64,000 bases of DNA from contig NZ_MSZX01000009.1 of assembly GCF_002021565.1 (NCBI RefSeq), positions 269,862 to 333,861 on the forward strand, written 5' to 3'. The notes beneath the pieces are model-generated. The model worked only from the letters and a program-made list of their open reading frames with translations, did not search any database and was not told the origin of the DNA. This DNA comes from Paenibacillus selenitireducens. Its GTDB lineage: Bacteria > Bacillota > Bacilli > Paenibacillales > Paenibacillaceae. Shown one piece after another: positions 25,918 to 34,848 of the stretch (positions within the stretch are counted from its first letter, which is position 1; every line of letters starts with the position of its first letter). The position numbers and the translations under genes were made by a program.

Positions 25918-26409
25918 TTACATTTCTTTTTCTAAAACGTAACATTCATTTTGCAAATTCCTAGGGTCTCGGATCTTAACAATTTTAAATCCACATTTAT
26001 TGACATAAAAATGATGATTTCTTTTGGAATACCCTGGGGTTTCAGTGATCCATTTTTTTGTATTCGGGTACTTCAGCTCGATAAATCTCCATATTTTCAG
26101 GCCTATCCCTTGATTATGTTCGATGGGATCCACATATAAATTCCCAAGGAAATTCTCGTTATTTTCGTTGATCCATACAATGACGGAACCCATTAACTTA
26201 CCATTTAGCAAGACTTTATAGGATTGCGCTTGTGAATCTAATGCCCATTTTCGAAGGAATTCCCCTGTATCGTATCCTTCAGGTCCTCCTTTTTCCAAGC
26301 CAAGAAATTGTTTCGTATCTTGATCAAAGGCACGTGTCATGATCTCCGTTAATTGCTCGATATCTTCTTCAAAGATGGGTTGGAATTCTAAGTCTTCATA
26401 TACCTCCAT
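25918..26409 (-). CDS. GNAT family N-acetyltransferase
   Basis: A 163-aa GNAT with the acetyl-CoA loop in NLYVDPIEHNQGIGLKIWRFIELKYP and a C-terminal NHHFYVNKCGFKIVKI. The ATG at 26409 has GGGAGG 7 bases upstream; two earlier in-frame ATGs are too close to that site. It follows a RimJ/RimL-type GNAT gene by 18 bases, so the two form an operon. Confidence 0.8.
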   Translation of the reverse strand: MEVYEDLEFQPIFEEDIEQLTEIMTRAFDQDTKQFLGLEKGGPEGYDTGEFLRKWALDSQAQSYKVLLNGKLMGSVIVWINENNENFLGNLYVDPIEHNQGIGLKIWRFIELKYPNTKKWITETPGYSKRNHHFYVNKCGFKIVKIRDPRNLQNECYVLEKEM

Positions 26410-26427
26410 ATCCATACCTCCCAAAAA

Positions 26428-26979
26428 TTAATCGAACTTCAAATAATCGGTCTTTATGATCGAAAAAATAGCAGCATCTACAAAACTTTCCTTCTCATAA
26501 AAATAATCTTTTAATAACCCTTCATAATTAAATCTCGATTTTTCCAACACCTTGCGTGAACTAATGTTATCCGAATCAATGAGTGCCTCAATTCGGTTTA
26601 ATCCAAGCTCTTGAAACCCATATTTAATTACAGAATGTAACACCTCGGTCATGATTCCCTCACGCCAATATTCAGGTGTTAATTCATATCCAATCTCAGC
26701 TTTGAAATGTTTCTTTGACCAATTATGAAATCCACATGTCCCAATAATCCGGTCGGAGGGTTTAAACGTGATTCCCCATCTTATCCCACGTTGTGTTTCA
26801 AATTTTTCATTCCAATTATGAATTAGAGCTTCTGCTTGTTTCGGATCTGTGAAACTCTGTAAATCATAAAACTTTGTTACCTCATCTTTTGAAAAGTAAT
26901 GATAAAGATCATCGGTATCTTCGATTCGTAATTGACGGAGTATCAATCTTTCTGTTTCAAGTACTGGATAATTAGACAT
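26428..26979 (-). CDS. RimJ/RimL-type GNAT N-acetyltransferase
   Basis: A 183-aa protein of the Acetyltransf_3 group: LETERLILRQLRIEDTDDLY at the start, GTCGFHNWSKKHFKAEIGYEL, PEYWREGIMTEVL (acetyl-CoA loop) and RIEALIDSDNISSRKVLEKSRF. It resembles ribosomal-protein N-acetyltransferases, but the substrate is unknown. AGGGAGG precedes the ATG. Confidence 0.83.
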   Translation of the reverse strand: MSNYPVLETERLILRQLRIEDTDDLYHYFSKDEVTKFYDLQSFTDPKQAEALIHNWNEKFETQRGIRWGITFKPSDRIIGTCGFHNWSKKHFKAEIGYELTPEYWREGIMTEVLHSVIKYGFQELGLNRIEALIDSDNISSRKVLEKSRFNYEGLLKDYFYEKESFVDAAIFSIIKTDYLKFD

Positions 26980-27060
26980 AGGTTTGTCCTCCCTTTGTAA
27001 ACGATGGTTAGCTGAATTGTGGATTATGTCCTGATTCTTGATCGTTACTCTATTTCACTA

Positions 27061-27558
27061 CTACTTTCTTCTTAAGGTGTAATAGACTAGATTGTCTCTT
27101 AATTCTTCTTCACGTGAAAAACCCATCTTATTGAGCAGCTGTTGCGATCGGACGTTATCTTGTTCAACTGTCGCTTCTACGAGATTAATTTCCATCACAT
27201 CAAAACCAATTTTAATCATCTCCGTTAAAGCCTCTTGCATCAATCCGAGTCCCCAGTATCTACGAGATAAATCAAAACCAATTTCTGCTCTTGCATCGAT
27301 CCCCTTCACCCAACAATGAAATCCACAGGTACCAACGAATTCACCATTTGTCCTATGGAAAAGGCCATACCTACAACCCGAATCATCCATATGAAATTGA
27401 ATGATTTCCTCTGCTTCTTTCATATCTTTGCAAGGCTCTATATCCATAAACTGCGTTACTTCAGGGTCAGAAAAGTGTCTAAAGACCGACTCACAGTCCG
27501 ATAAATTCAGTTCTCTAAGGAATAATCTTTGGGTCTCTATTTCTGGAAAATAGTTCAT
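27061..27558 (-). CDS. RimJ/RimL-type GNAT N-acetyltransferase (paralogue)
   Basis: About 165 aa with the same order of motifs as the gene at 26428: ETQRLFLRELNLSDCESVF, GTCGFHCWVKGIDARAEIGF, SRRYWGLGLMQEAL and VEATVEQDNVRSQQLLNKMG. The two are clear paralogues. The ATG at 27558 (MNYFPEIE) has AAAGGATG upstream; the ATG 11 codons earlier has no site. Confidence 0.8.
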   Translation of the reverse strand: MNYFPEIETQRLFLRELNLSDCESVFRHFSDPEVTQFMDIEPCKDMKEAEEIIQFHMDDSGCRYGLFHRTNGEFVGTCGFHCWVKGIDARAEIGFDLSRRYWGLGLMQEALTEMIKIGFDVMEINLVEATVEQDNVRSQQLLNKMGFSREEELRDNLVYYTLRRK

Positions 27559-27896
27559 ATAAAATTCATCCTTTTGTTTTTGAGTGTTCATTCTGAAGAA
27601 GGATACTTATTGCCAATTTGCTTGGACACTCCCTCTCCAAATAAGTTTCTTAAATGGTATTATAACCCAGTCCCTCCATTTCTGCTTTAACTTTATTCAC
27701 AAAACAAAAAAGCTGCAGCGCGAATGACATTCATCCGAATTGCAACTCAGTAATGGAGGGTAAAAACGGTTTATCCGATCCTCCCTATTCCCAAACAATA
27801 CTATTTTTTCATGATTCATTTTTAAATCTCTTTAATAATTGAAGTTCTTTCAGATCGATCCTTACATGTCCATTCCTATTCTACATGCACGTGAGA
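27559..27896. other. intergenic stretch with no recognisable gene
   Basis: About 340 bases between the acetyltransferase and the P-loop gene. I see no start with a ribosome site and no conserved protein motif. On the minus strand the segment near 27850-27800 could be the end of a lost reading frame (RIDLKELQLLKRF), but this is weak. A GCTGCAGC followed by TTTTTTG on the minus strand near 27710 may be a weak terminator. Confidence 0.4.
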
Positions 27897-28529
27897 TTAG
27901 CCTAATAAATCCATTATTTCGTTTGCATAGGCACTCCAATTCTTACTATCAGTACTTATTTCTATGGTTGGAAGGACAGAAAAACTAGATTGTTTACGTA
28001 GTTCTGATTGGGTATGTATAAATTCATCTGCTGACTTTCTGATTTCTTCTTCTGTTTTGTTCGTCCATTCGTGAGGTGTTCGACTTTGCATTCTTTGCTC
28101 TACGTTCTCTGAAGATACCGTTAATAATACACATTTAGCCCCAAGGTTTAGCATTTCATTTTCTAGAGATTCGATTTCATAGGAAGATTCTGTGGGAAAT
28201 GCCACTCTGTGATTCAAATGAAATCTTTCCAGTATAAAAAATAATCCTCTCGATGCCCGAGATGCATCTGGACCGAGATATGTTGCCCATTCGTTTAATT
28301 GACGCAACATGCTAACCCGTTCTTTCAATAACTGAAGATGTTCATTACGATTCAAACGTTTAAACTCGCCATGAACATTGTTTAATACTTGGGAATAATG
28401 TTCACTAAGAACAATGATACTGCGCTCCGATGTTTCGTCTTGTGCTTGAAGTAGCTTTAGAGCTTTTAAAACAGACGTTTTTCCAGCATTTGAATACCCT
28501 TCTAGAATAATCCCTCTGATGTGGCTCAC
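27897..28529 (-). CDS. P-loop NTPase / kinase-like protein
   Basis: About 210 aa with a Walker A loop at the very start (GIILEGYSNAGKTSVLKAL), an IIVLSEHYSQ strand, FILERFHLNHR and a lid-like region with several Arg (EQRMQSRTPHEW). The fold suggests a small-molecule or nucleoside kinase; no specific family is recognised. The GTG at 28529 is preferred because GGAGG lies 9 bases upstream. It stands alone upstream of the eut terminator region. Confidence 0.65.
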   Translation of the reverse strand: MSHIRGIILEGYSNAGKTSVLKALKLLQAQDETSERSIIVLSEHYSQVLNNVHGEFKRLNRNEHLQLLKERVSMLRQLNEWATYLGPDASRASRGLFFILERFHLNHRVAFPTESSYEIESLENEMLNLGAKCVLLTVSSENVEQRMQSRTPHEWTNKTEEEIRKSADEFIHTQSELRKQSSFSVLPTIEISTDSKNWSAYANEIMDLLG

Positions 28530-28695
28530 TGTGAAAACCTCCAACTAACCATGATTTGAAATCAATTATACTAAATATTATTATTCGGTTATTCACTTTA
28601 TTTAAAGCAGCCATTAACTATTTTGTATTCTTTCCAATCCAATATACCTTCCAAGGTCTTTATAGGTGTATGAAATGTATCTTAATTTCAGATAT

Positions 28696-28730
28696 AAAAA
28701 AAAGAGGTCAGTCTCCGAAGAGACCGACCT
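28696..28730 (-). terminator. terminator of the eut operon
   Basis: On the minus strand AGGTCGGTCTC, loop TTCG, GAGACTGACCT followed by eight T: a strong intrinsic terminator 63 bases after the eutH stop. Confidence 0.9.
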
Positions 28731-28793
28731 AATGGAAGTTGTGAGAGAGATAAAAATAGAGATTTCATTAAAAGTATATACTACGAATTGTTC

Positions 28794-29909
28794 TTACGCG
28801 CTCTGCTTCTGCTGCGCTTCCTGCTTTGGTTCTGCCATCATTTTTTTGGACAGATATATAGCAACGAATATTGCTGTGACGCCGCCAACCAATTTCCCCA
28901 CAATCATCGGGAAAATCATTTCTTTGGCAACCCCTGCTGTAAATCCAAGGTGATCCCCGAATACAAATGCGGCAGATACCGCAAACGCGACGTTAATCAC
29001 TTTACCACGACTATCCATATCTTTCATCATTCCGAACATCGGAATAACATTGGCTAGCGTGGCTACTAATCCCGCTGCTGCGACCTCATTCATGCCTAGC
29101 ATTTTACCCATTTTCATCAACGGTTTGTTGAACACTTTTGTAATCACGAAGACCATCGCAAAGGCGCCAGCCAACACAATCGAAATATCTCCAACAATCT
29201 TGATTCCTTCATCAATTGGAGCAAGGCCAGGAATGATCGTGATGTCTGTAAGCTGCTGTACAATACTAGCCGCGAGTCCCAACGTTGCCACCATAACAAT
29301 GAACTTTCCGAAGATGGTAAAGCCCTTGATCATGCCTTGTGGAAACCGCCATAAACCAAGCACGATTAGAGCAGCAAATAGGATGATCGGCACGAGGTTA
29401 GACAAAATCATGGTGATCGAGTAACCAGCAACCAATCCCCCTACCAAGCATCCAATCGGAATCGTGACGATACCAGCAAGCACGCCTGTCGCCATAAATT
29501 TATGATCTTCTTTCTTGATGATGCCGAGTGCAACCGGAATGATAAACACGATAGTCGGACCCAACATAGCGCCTAGGATAACTCCGGCAAACATACCTGC
29601 ATCTGGACTATTAGCTAACTCTTGTGCAAGTGAAAATCCACCCATATCGTTCGCTAACAGCGTCGTCGCAAACATCGCCGGGTCCGCTCCTAACGCGGTA
29701 TATAATGGGACGACAACGGGACTTAACAGCTTGGCCAATACAGGGGATAGCGAAATAATCCCTACCATCGCCAGTGTTAGCGACCCCATGGCCATAATCC
29801 CTTCATCAAATTGATGACCTAATCCAAATTTATACCCAATGCATTTATCGATGGCACCCAAAACCATGAAAATAACCATGATGTAAATGATAATTTCATT
29901 GATTTCCAT
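28794..29909 (-). CDS. eutH: ethanolamine permease EutH
   Basis: A 371-aa protein with about ten hydrophobic segments and the conserved FGLGHQFDEGIMAMGSLTLAM, LLANDMGGFSLAQELA and FGDHLGFTAGVA regions of EutH. It imports ethanolamine across the cytoplasmic membrane. It is the last gene of the locus; no eutQ follows. Confidence 0.92.
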   Translation of the reverse strand: MEINEIIIYIMVIFMVLGAIDKCIGYKFGLGHQFDEGIMAMGSLTLAMVGIISLSPVLAKLLSPVVVPLYTALGADPAMFATTLLANDMGGFSLAQELANSPDAGMFAGVILGAMLGPTIVFIIPVALGIIKKEDHKFMATGVLAGIVTIPIGCLVGGLVAGYSITMILSNLVPIILFAALIVLGLWRFPQGMIKGFTIFGKFIVMVATLGLAASIVQQLTDITIIPGLAPIDEGIKIVGDISIVLAGAFAMVFVITKVFNKPLMKMGKMLGMNEVAAAGLVATLANVIPMFGMMKDMDSRGKVINVAFAVSAAFVFGDHLGFTAGVAKEMIFPMIVGKLVGGVTAIFVAIYLSKKMMAEPKQEAQQKQSA

Positions 29910-29928
29910 ATGTGATGCAACTCCATTC

Positions 29929-30474
29929 TCATTTGAAGTGGTTTATTATTTCTTCAGCTGGGGATGGTATCACGGAATAATGAACAATTCGTTTATCATC
30001 CATGGAAGATAAAATCACCTTCATCCCATGCTCCACGTCGCTGACTGTCCCTGTAAACACGGCGAGGAATTTCCCGCCAATCGCCATGCCGAGGTTCATT
30101 CTTTTGACATGGATATCGCTTTGTTTCAAGGCGTTGTTTAATGCAAAAATACCAGAAGATACCGTAGATGTTTCCAGTATTCCAATTGCTTCTACAGGCT
30201 GTAAGGAATAGCGCTTTTTCAACGCATCAACGATCTCCGAATGAACACCATGCAGTACAAAATCACTGATTCTGAACTCGTTCGCTTCTGTCTTCACGAA
30301 GTCCATCGCTTCCTGAACGTCCGCGGTATTCCCGCTGATGATAATCAAAAACTTCCCTGGACAAATGGGCTTCAGATGATGCACCTGCACAGATGAGATT
30401 TTCAGCATACGATCGGCGGTTTCATATCCTTTGCTGATGCTCCGTAGTTCGACGACACCGATCGCGCTATTCAT
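29929..30474 (-). CDS. PduT-like tandem-BMC shell protein with iron-sulfur Cys motif
   Basis: A 181-aa protein with two BMC domains: AIGVVELRSISKGYETADRM in the first and AVEAIGILE-like EAIGILETSTVSSGIFALNN in the second, ending with HYSVIPSPAEEII. Residues 37-41 are ICPGKF-like with Cys38. PduT of Salmonella has the same tandem layout and a Cys at this place that binds a [4Fe-4S] cluster in the pore of the trimer. The start at 30474 overlaps the eutN gene by 8 bases and avoids an N-terminal extension unlike the family. It is unusual in an ethanolamine rather than a propanediol operon. Confidence 0.8.
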   Translation of the reverse strand: MNSAIGVVELRSISKGYETADRMLKISSVQVHHLKPICPGKFLIIISGNTADVQEAMDFVKTEANEFRISDFVLHGVHSEIVDALKKRYSLQPVEAIGILETSTVSSGIFALNNALKQSDIHVKRMNLGMAIGGKFLAVFTGTVSDVEHGMKVILSSMDDKRIVHYSVIPSPAEEIINHFK

Positions 30475-30739
30475 GATCGATCTCGAGCGAGTCAACGATG
30501 CCCACGATAACAGCGTCAACAGGCGCGTCTGCATTTGCTAGCGATATTCTTGCAGCGCTCCCCTTCGTGACGAGAACGGTGTCGCCAATCCCTGCTCCCG
30601 CATTATCCACGGCAACAAAGTATTCTCGTTGATTTTGGTTATCATATGAGAACGGTTTCACGACCAGAAAGGTAAGTCCGTTTAGCTTCTTGTCTTTACG
30701 GGTCGCCCATAAGCTACCCACAACTTCTCCTACGATCAT
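30467..30739 (-). CDS. eutN: EutN/CcmL family pentameric vertex protein
   Basis: A 90-aa BMC-P protein: MIVGEVVGSLWATRKDKKL, FVAVDNAGAGIGDTVLVTKGSAAR and ADAPVDAVIVGIVDSLE match the EutN/CcmL fold. Pentamers cap the vertices of the compartment shell. GAGGTGAG precedes the ATG. Confidence 0.92.
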   Translation of the reverse strand: MIVGEVVGSLWATRKDKKLNGLTFLVVKPFSYDNQNQREYFVAVDNAGAGIGDTVLVTKGSAARISLANADAPVDAVIVGIVDSLEIDHE

Positions 30740-30751
30740 AAGCTCACCTCA

Positions 30752-31435
30752 TTATCTTCTGTGTACATGCATCTGCTGCATTCTTATATAATCCTGTGCA
30801 AGCGGAGTAATAATACTGTTCCGATTAACCACAATCTCTCTGATGTTGCGGAAGTGGTATTTTTTCATCTCGGCTTCCGTAATCACTTTCTGAGACAGAA
30901 CTTCTAATCCAGCGGCAGCCGGTGTGGATTCCACATGAACATCTGCCGCCTCTTCCTTGTCCAGACAAGCTAGAAGTAGATCCATGGTTGAGACCAATCG
31001 AATGCCGAAGCTGCGGAGTTTGTCCACATATCCTTCATACTGCTTGTACAGCATGACAGGCGCTGTAGACTTATATTTCTTGAAGACCAAACCTTCCTCC
31101 AAAACGACAACCTTTTTACCTTTTAGAAGCATCGTCAAAAGGAAACGTTCCCGATGGCCCGCACTTATGCCGTTGGCCAGATTGGCTAACAGCTGAATGC
31201 ATATCTTCGGAACAACAATGAGCTCGCAGTCTCTGATGCTCTCATCGTAATACTGCACGTCATAATGTTCGTTCAGGATATTCGCCAGTTCAGGCATGGG
31301 CTCCGCTGATAGAAGAATCGCTTGCTGTTTGACAGTGGGCGTCGTTTGAGCTGCCTGACGCTGCTGCAATCGCTTATAGATTTCCTCCGTCATCATCTGA
31401 ATGAATGCTTCCTTATCTAGACCTTCCATGTTCAT
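30752..31435 (-). CDS. TIGR02536-type ethanolamine utilization protein
   Basis: A 227-aa protein found between eutN and pduL. It has a central alpha/beta core (LIVVPKICIQLLANLANGIS, GKKVVVLEEGLVFKKY) reminiscent of a flavoprotein-type fold and a C-terminal region ITEAEMKKYHF with INR-like repeats. This pattern and position match the uncharacterised TIGR02536 family of eut loci in Bacillota. The residues 1-30 (DKEAFIQMMTEEIYKRLQQR) form an amphipathic helix that could be an encapsulation peptide. Function unknown. Confidence 0.7.
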   Translation of the reverse strand: MNMEGLDKEAFIQMMTEEIYKRLQQRQAAQTTPTVKQQAILLSAEPMPELANILNEHYDVQYYDESIRDCELIVVPKICIQLLANLANGISAGHRERFLLTMLLKGKKVVVLEEGLVFKKYKSTAPVMLYKQYEGYVDKLRSFGIRLVSTMDLLLACLDKEEAADVHVESTPAAAGLEVLSQKVITEAEMKKYHFRNIREIVVNRNSIITPLAQDYIRMQQMHVHRR

Positions 31436-31453
31436 TTTTTCACACTCCTAGAC

Positions 31454-32089
31454 CTAGATACTCTTTTTCAAAATTTTACCCTTCGTACCTTTCACAAATC
31501 CGCAAGCATTGGCTTCGTCATAATCGATATGCATATACGTTTCGTAGTTCGGGCTGACCCGTACCATTACGTCGTCAAAGATTAGCGACCGATTACTCAT
31601 GACCTTGACTTGTACGATTTCGCCATTCACCAGACCATATTTCTCCGCGTCTTCTGTCTTCACGTGGATATGGCGTTGTGCCGCGATCAGACCTTGATCC
31701 AATCGAATCATATGGGAACCGGATGCGATCACGATACCTGGGGTTCCATCCACTTTCCCGCTTTCTCTCACCGGCACGGGTACACCTAGTACGACGGCAT
31801 CCGAATGCGAAACTTCAACCTGCGATTCCTTGCGTTCCGGTCCGAGTATAACGACATTGTGCAATGAGCCTTTAGGGCCGATCAGCGTGACGCGCTCCTT
31901 ACATGCGTATTGTCCTGGCTGGGATAGATCGCGTGCTTTCGTTAATTGGTACCCTGTTCCGAACAAGGCATCAATGGCTTCACGATTCAAGTGAACATGC
32001 TTGCCTGACGCTTCGATTTCAATGTACGTCTCTTCTTGCACGCGTTTTATCACTTCATTCACGATGTTTTCTAGTAGTTGATTATCCAA
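31454..32089 (-). CDS. pduL: phosphate propanoyltransferase PduL (phosphotransacetylase)
   Basis: About 211 aa with the PduL beta-barrels and His ligands: EASGKHVHLNREAID, AAQRHIHVKTEDAEKYGL and YETYMHIDYDEANACG. PduL interconverts acyl-CoA and acyl phosphate; here it should make acetyl phosphate from the acetyl-CoA produced by EutE, replacing the EutD of enteric bacteria. The N-terminal helix (NIVNEVIKRVQEE) looks like an encapsulation peptide. The TTG at 32089 has GAGGTGA 5 bases upstream; a GTG at 32098 is the alternative and overlaps that site. Confidence 0.9.
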   Translation of the reverse strand: MDNQLLENIVNEVIKRVQEETYIEIEASGKHVHLNREAIDALFGTGYQLTKARDLSQPGQYACKERVTLIGPKGSLHNVVILGPERKESQVEVSHSDAVVLGVPVPVRESGKVDGTPGIVIASGSHMIRLDQGLIAAQRHIHVKTEDAEKYGLVNGEIVQVKVMSNRSLIFDDVMVRVSPNYETYMHIDYDEANACGFVKGTKGKILKKSI

Positions 32090-32099
32090 TTTCTTCACC

Positions 32100-32891
32100 T
32101 CATGAGTTGTAGTGTCCTACACGAATTCGAAACATGATGATCCAGAATAACGATGAGAGACGGTTGAGCGTCTGGATGATATCTTCACGCTCCACGCTGC
32201 CATGTTCCTTTTTAAAGGCTTGGTAAGCTAATAATTCCGTTTCTCTCGTCGATGTGCGCAACGCATTTATGACAACAACCGCTTCGCCCATATCATAGCT
32301 GGGTTGAAAATGTTCCAATCCAAAATACTTCTTGGGAAAATGGGATTGTTCGCGCAATTCCTTAGGCGACATCCCTAGCAAATGAAAATCGTCTATGCTT
32401 TCACTGAGTACTTCACAGCGTACGATTTTCCGAACAAACAATAAGATCTCTTCCAAATCATCGACCAACTTGGCCATATTCAGCTTGGAGCAGCTAATCT
32501 GCGCCTCCAAAATTTTCGTTTCCAACGAATCCAACTTGCCACGAAAAATAATTCGTGGATGATCTTTAAAAACAAGCATGTTGCCATATAAATGGGTCAT
32601 GTGCTCTGGCTTGTTCTCTAAAAAACCGCCGTACATCGTGCGATAACGTTTTTTTCCTTCTACGGGTTCCTGCTCACTGTCCAAATTTTTGGTAATTTGA
32701 AGCTTAACTTCCTTTTCAGGTGTCGGAGCATCAGGTGCTACCAGATAACGAAGCTCAATCTTATGATCGTTCAAGAAGCTTTTGGCCGACGGAGTCAGAA
32801 TCACTCCTTTAGGAACTTCGTATACCTTTATATCTTTCAGTTCTTGATTTCTGAACTGTTTGCGTAATTCGTTTTCAGTGATTACAGCCAT
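32100..32891 (-). CDS. eutT: ethanolamine utilization cobalamin adenosyltransferase EutT
   Basis: A 263-aa protein beginning MAVITENELRKQF with GVILTPSAKSFLNDHKIELRY, then KPEHMTHLYGN and a helical C-terminal domain, the layout of EutT. It makes adenosylcobalamin for EutBC. The HX11CCX2C metal motif described in Salmonella EutT is not present; only isolated cysteines are seen. The ATG at 32891 follows AGAAGGA; the longer frame is not conserved. Its stop overlaps the start region of pduL. Confidence 0.82.
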   Translation of the reverse strand: MAVITENELRKQFRNQELKDIKVYEVPKGVILTPSAKSFLNDHKIELRYLVAPDAPTPEKEVKLQITKNLDSEQEPVEGKKRYRTMYGGFLENKPEHMTHLYGNMLVFKDHPRIIFRGKLDSLETKILEAQISCSKLNMAKLVDDLEEILLFVRKIVRCEVLSESIDDFHLLGMSPKELREQSHFPKKYFGLEHFQPSYDMGEAVVVINALRTSTRETELLAYQAFKKEHGSVEREDIIQTLNRLSSLFWIIMFRIRVGHYNS

Positions 32892-32963
32892 GTTTTCACA
32901 TCCTTCTACCCTCGGGAATGATCCGAGCCTCTCTGCAACATGCACCTAATCGACGGACAGTGA

Positions 32964-32991
32964 GATGGATGCGGTACACGCCGCATCCATC
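32964..32991 (-). other. strong intercistronic hairpin downstream of eutM
   Basis: A perfect 11-bp stem GATGGATGCGG / CCGCATCCATC with a 6-base loop, without a T-tract on either side, between the eutM stop and eutT. It may protect the 3' end of the shell-gene message or act in RNA processing rather than terminate. Confidence 0.6.
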
Positions 32992-33019
32992 TTGTCCTTA
33001 ATCTCTGCCCTGAATGTTA

Positions 33020-33310
33020 TTATTCAGCTGATTTTGTCTTAGGAAGAATTGCATCTACTTCTGAATGTGGTCTTGGGATCACATGCACAGATAGCAATTC
33101 ACCCACGCGCTCTGCCGCTGCCGCACCTGCGTCTGTTGCCGCTTTTACAGCACCTACGTCGCCGCGAACCATAACTGTTACAAGACCAGCACCGATTTGC
33201 TCCTTGCCGATTAATGTAACGTTTGCTGCTTTCACCATTGCGTCTGCTGCTTCGATTGCTCCAACTAAACCTTTTGTTTCTACCATTCCTAATGCGTTTG
33301 CGTTTGCCAT
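33020..33310 (-). CDS. eutM: EutM hexameric BMC shell protein
   Basis: A 96-aa single BMC domain: [35 protein letters not shown] and [17 protein letters not shown]. This is the canonical PduA/EutM-type major shell hexamer. AGGAGG precedes the ATG. A strong hairpin follows the gene. Confidence 0.95.
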   Translation of the reverse strand: MANANALGMVETKGLVGAIEAADAMVKAANVTLIGKEQIGAGLVTVMVRGDVGAVKAATDAGAAAAERVGELLSVHVIPRPHSEVDAILPKTKSAE

Positions 33311-33358
33311 TGTAAAATTCCTCCTAGGTATATGTTAATTTTTGGGGGTAAACGTTTT

Positions 33359-34822
33359 TTACATTTCTGCTAAAATTCTTTTGACAATCATGTTGATCAA
33401 TTGCTCTGCATTGGCAGGATCGATCACTTCTTCTTTTGTTTGCGGTGCTTGTTCTACTAAATCTTCCAGTTCCTTCAAGCCATAAGCCACTCTTCTGATA
33501 TTCATCAAATTGAGCGGGCTAATGTTGTCGGATGTCGAGCTGCCACCTACTGCGCCACAACCAAGCGTCAATGCAGGAACCAGCGCAGTTGTTGCGCCGA
33601 TGCCACCCAATGTGCCGGATGTGTTCACCAACAGACGGGATACCGGCTTCTTCAATGCGAACTGACGAACGATTTCTTCATTTTCAGAGTGAATGACCAT
33701 GGTATGCCCTGCGCCTTCACCATTCAGAATCTCGATACACCGTTCACAAGCCGCTTCCCAGCTATCTTCGGTATAGAACGCTAAGATAGGGGCTAGTTTC
33801 TCACGAGAATAAGGTACGTTATGACCAACACGAGTCTCTTCGGCCAATAATACGCGCGTGCCCGCTGGAATTTGGAGATTAGCCAGCTTTGCAATGTGAT
33901 CCACGCTTTTTCCCACAATTTGCGGATTCATCGTGCCGTTAGCCCGCATGATGAATTTGCCTAGTTGTGCAGCTTCTTCCGTAGACAAGAAATATCCGCC
34001 TTGTTTTTTGAACTCAGCAACGACCGCGTCCTTGCTGCACGCTTCTACGACAACCGATTGTTCTGAAGCGCAGATGGTGCCATTGTCGAATGTTTTGGAA
34101 TCCATGATCCGTTTGACCGACAATGGAATATTAGCACTCTTCTCAATGAAGGCCGGACCATTACCGGGGCCTACACCAATTGCTGGTGTACCGGATGAAT
34201 ACGCAGCTTTAACCATTGCCGTTCCGCCAGTTGCTAGGATCAAAGCCACATCTTTATGCTTCATTAATTGGTCGGTTCCTTGAATGGTCGGAACGGTCAT
34301 CACAGCAATAGCTCCATCCGGGCATCCTGCTTGTTTTGCTGCTTCATTGATGACCTTCACCGTCTCCAAGATGCTTTTCAAAGCATTCGGATGCGGGGAA
34401 AATACGATGCTGTTCCCTGTCTTGAGCGCAATCAACGTTTTATAGATAACGGTTGATGTCGGGTTCGTCGATGGAATCAATCCAGCAACGACACCGACTG
34501 GAACAGCTACTTCCATAATTTTGTTGACTTTGTCTTCCTTTAGGACGCCAACAGTTTTCATATCCTTCATTGATTCATATACTTGCTTTGAAGCAAATGC
34601 ATTTTTGATGATTTTATCCTGCCAGCGACCAAATCCCGTTTCTTCATTGGCCATTTTCGCTAGCTTTTCGCGATGTTCGTAACCCGCATCGGCAATCGCT
34701 TTGACAATCTTATCGATTTGTTCCTGCGACATCTCTGCTAGTTTGGCTTGTGCCTCTTTTGCATTTTTAATCAGGTTACGGACTTCTTGAATGGATCTTA
34801 GGTCTTTATCCAATGCTTCCAT
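33359..34822 (-). CDS. eutE: acetaldehyde dehydrogenase (acetylating) EutE
   Basis: A 487-aa aldehyde dehydrogenase of the CoA-acylating group: nucleotide loop [15 protein letters not shown], catalytic Cys in [11 protein letters not shown], and [21 protein letters not shown]. It converts acetaldehyde and CoA to acetyl-CoA with NAD. The N-terminal helix ([19 protein letters not shown]) serves as the lumen-targeting peptide in homologues. AAGGAG precedes the ATG. Confidence 0.94.
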   Translation of the reverse strand: MEALDKDLRSIQEVRNLIKNAKEAQAKLAEMSQEQIDKIVKAIADAGYEHREKLAKMANEETGFGRWQDKIIKNAFASKQVYESMKDMKTVGVLKEDKVNKIMEVAVPVGVVAGLIPSTNPTSTVIYKTLIALKTGNSIVFSPHPNALKSILETVKVINEAAKQAGCPDGAIAVMTVPTIQGTDQLMKHKDVALILATGGTAMVKAAYSSGTPAIGVGPGNGPAFIEKSANIPLSVKRIMDSKTFDNGTICASEQSVVVEACSKDAVVAEFKKQGGYFLSTEEAAQLGKFIMRANGTMNPQIVGKSVDHIAKLANLQIPAGTRVLLAEETRVGHNVPYSREKLAPILAFYTEDSWEAACERCIEILNGEGAGHTMVIHSENEEIVRQFALKKPVSRLLVNTSGTLGGIGATTALVPALTLGCGAVGGSSTSDNISPLNLMNIRRVAYGLKELEDLVEQAPQTKEEVIDPANAEQLINMIVKRILAEM

Positions 34823-34848
34823 CTATACTCCTTCTCTCCATTATGTTT

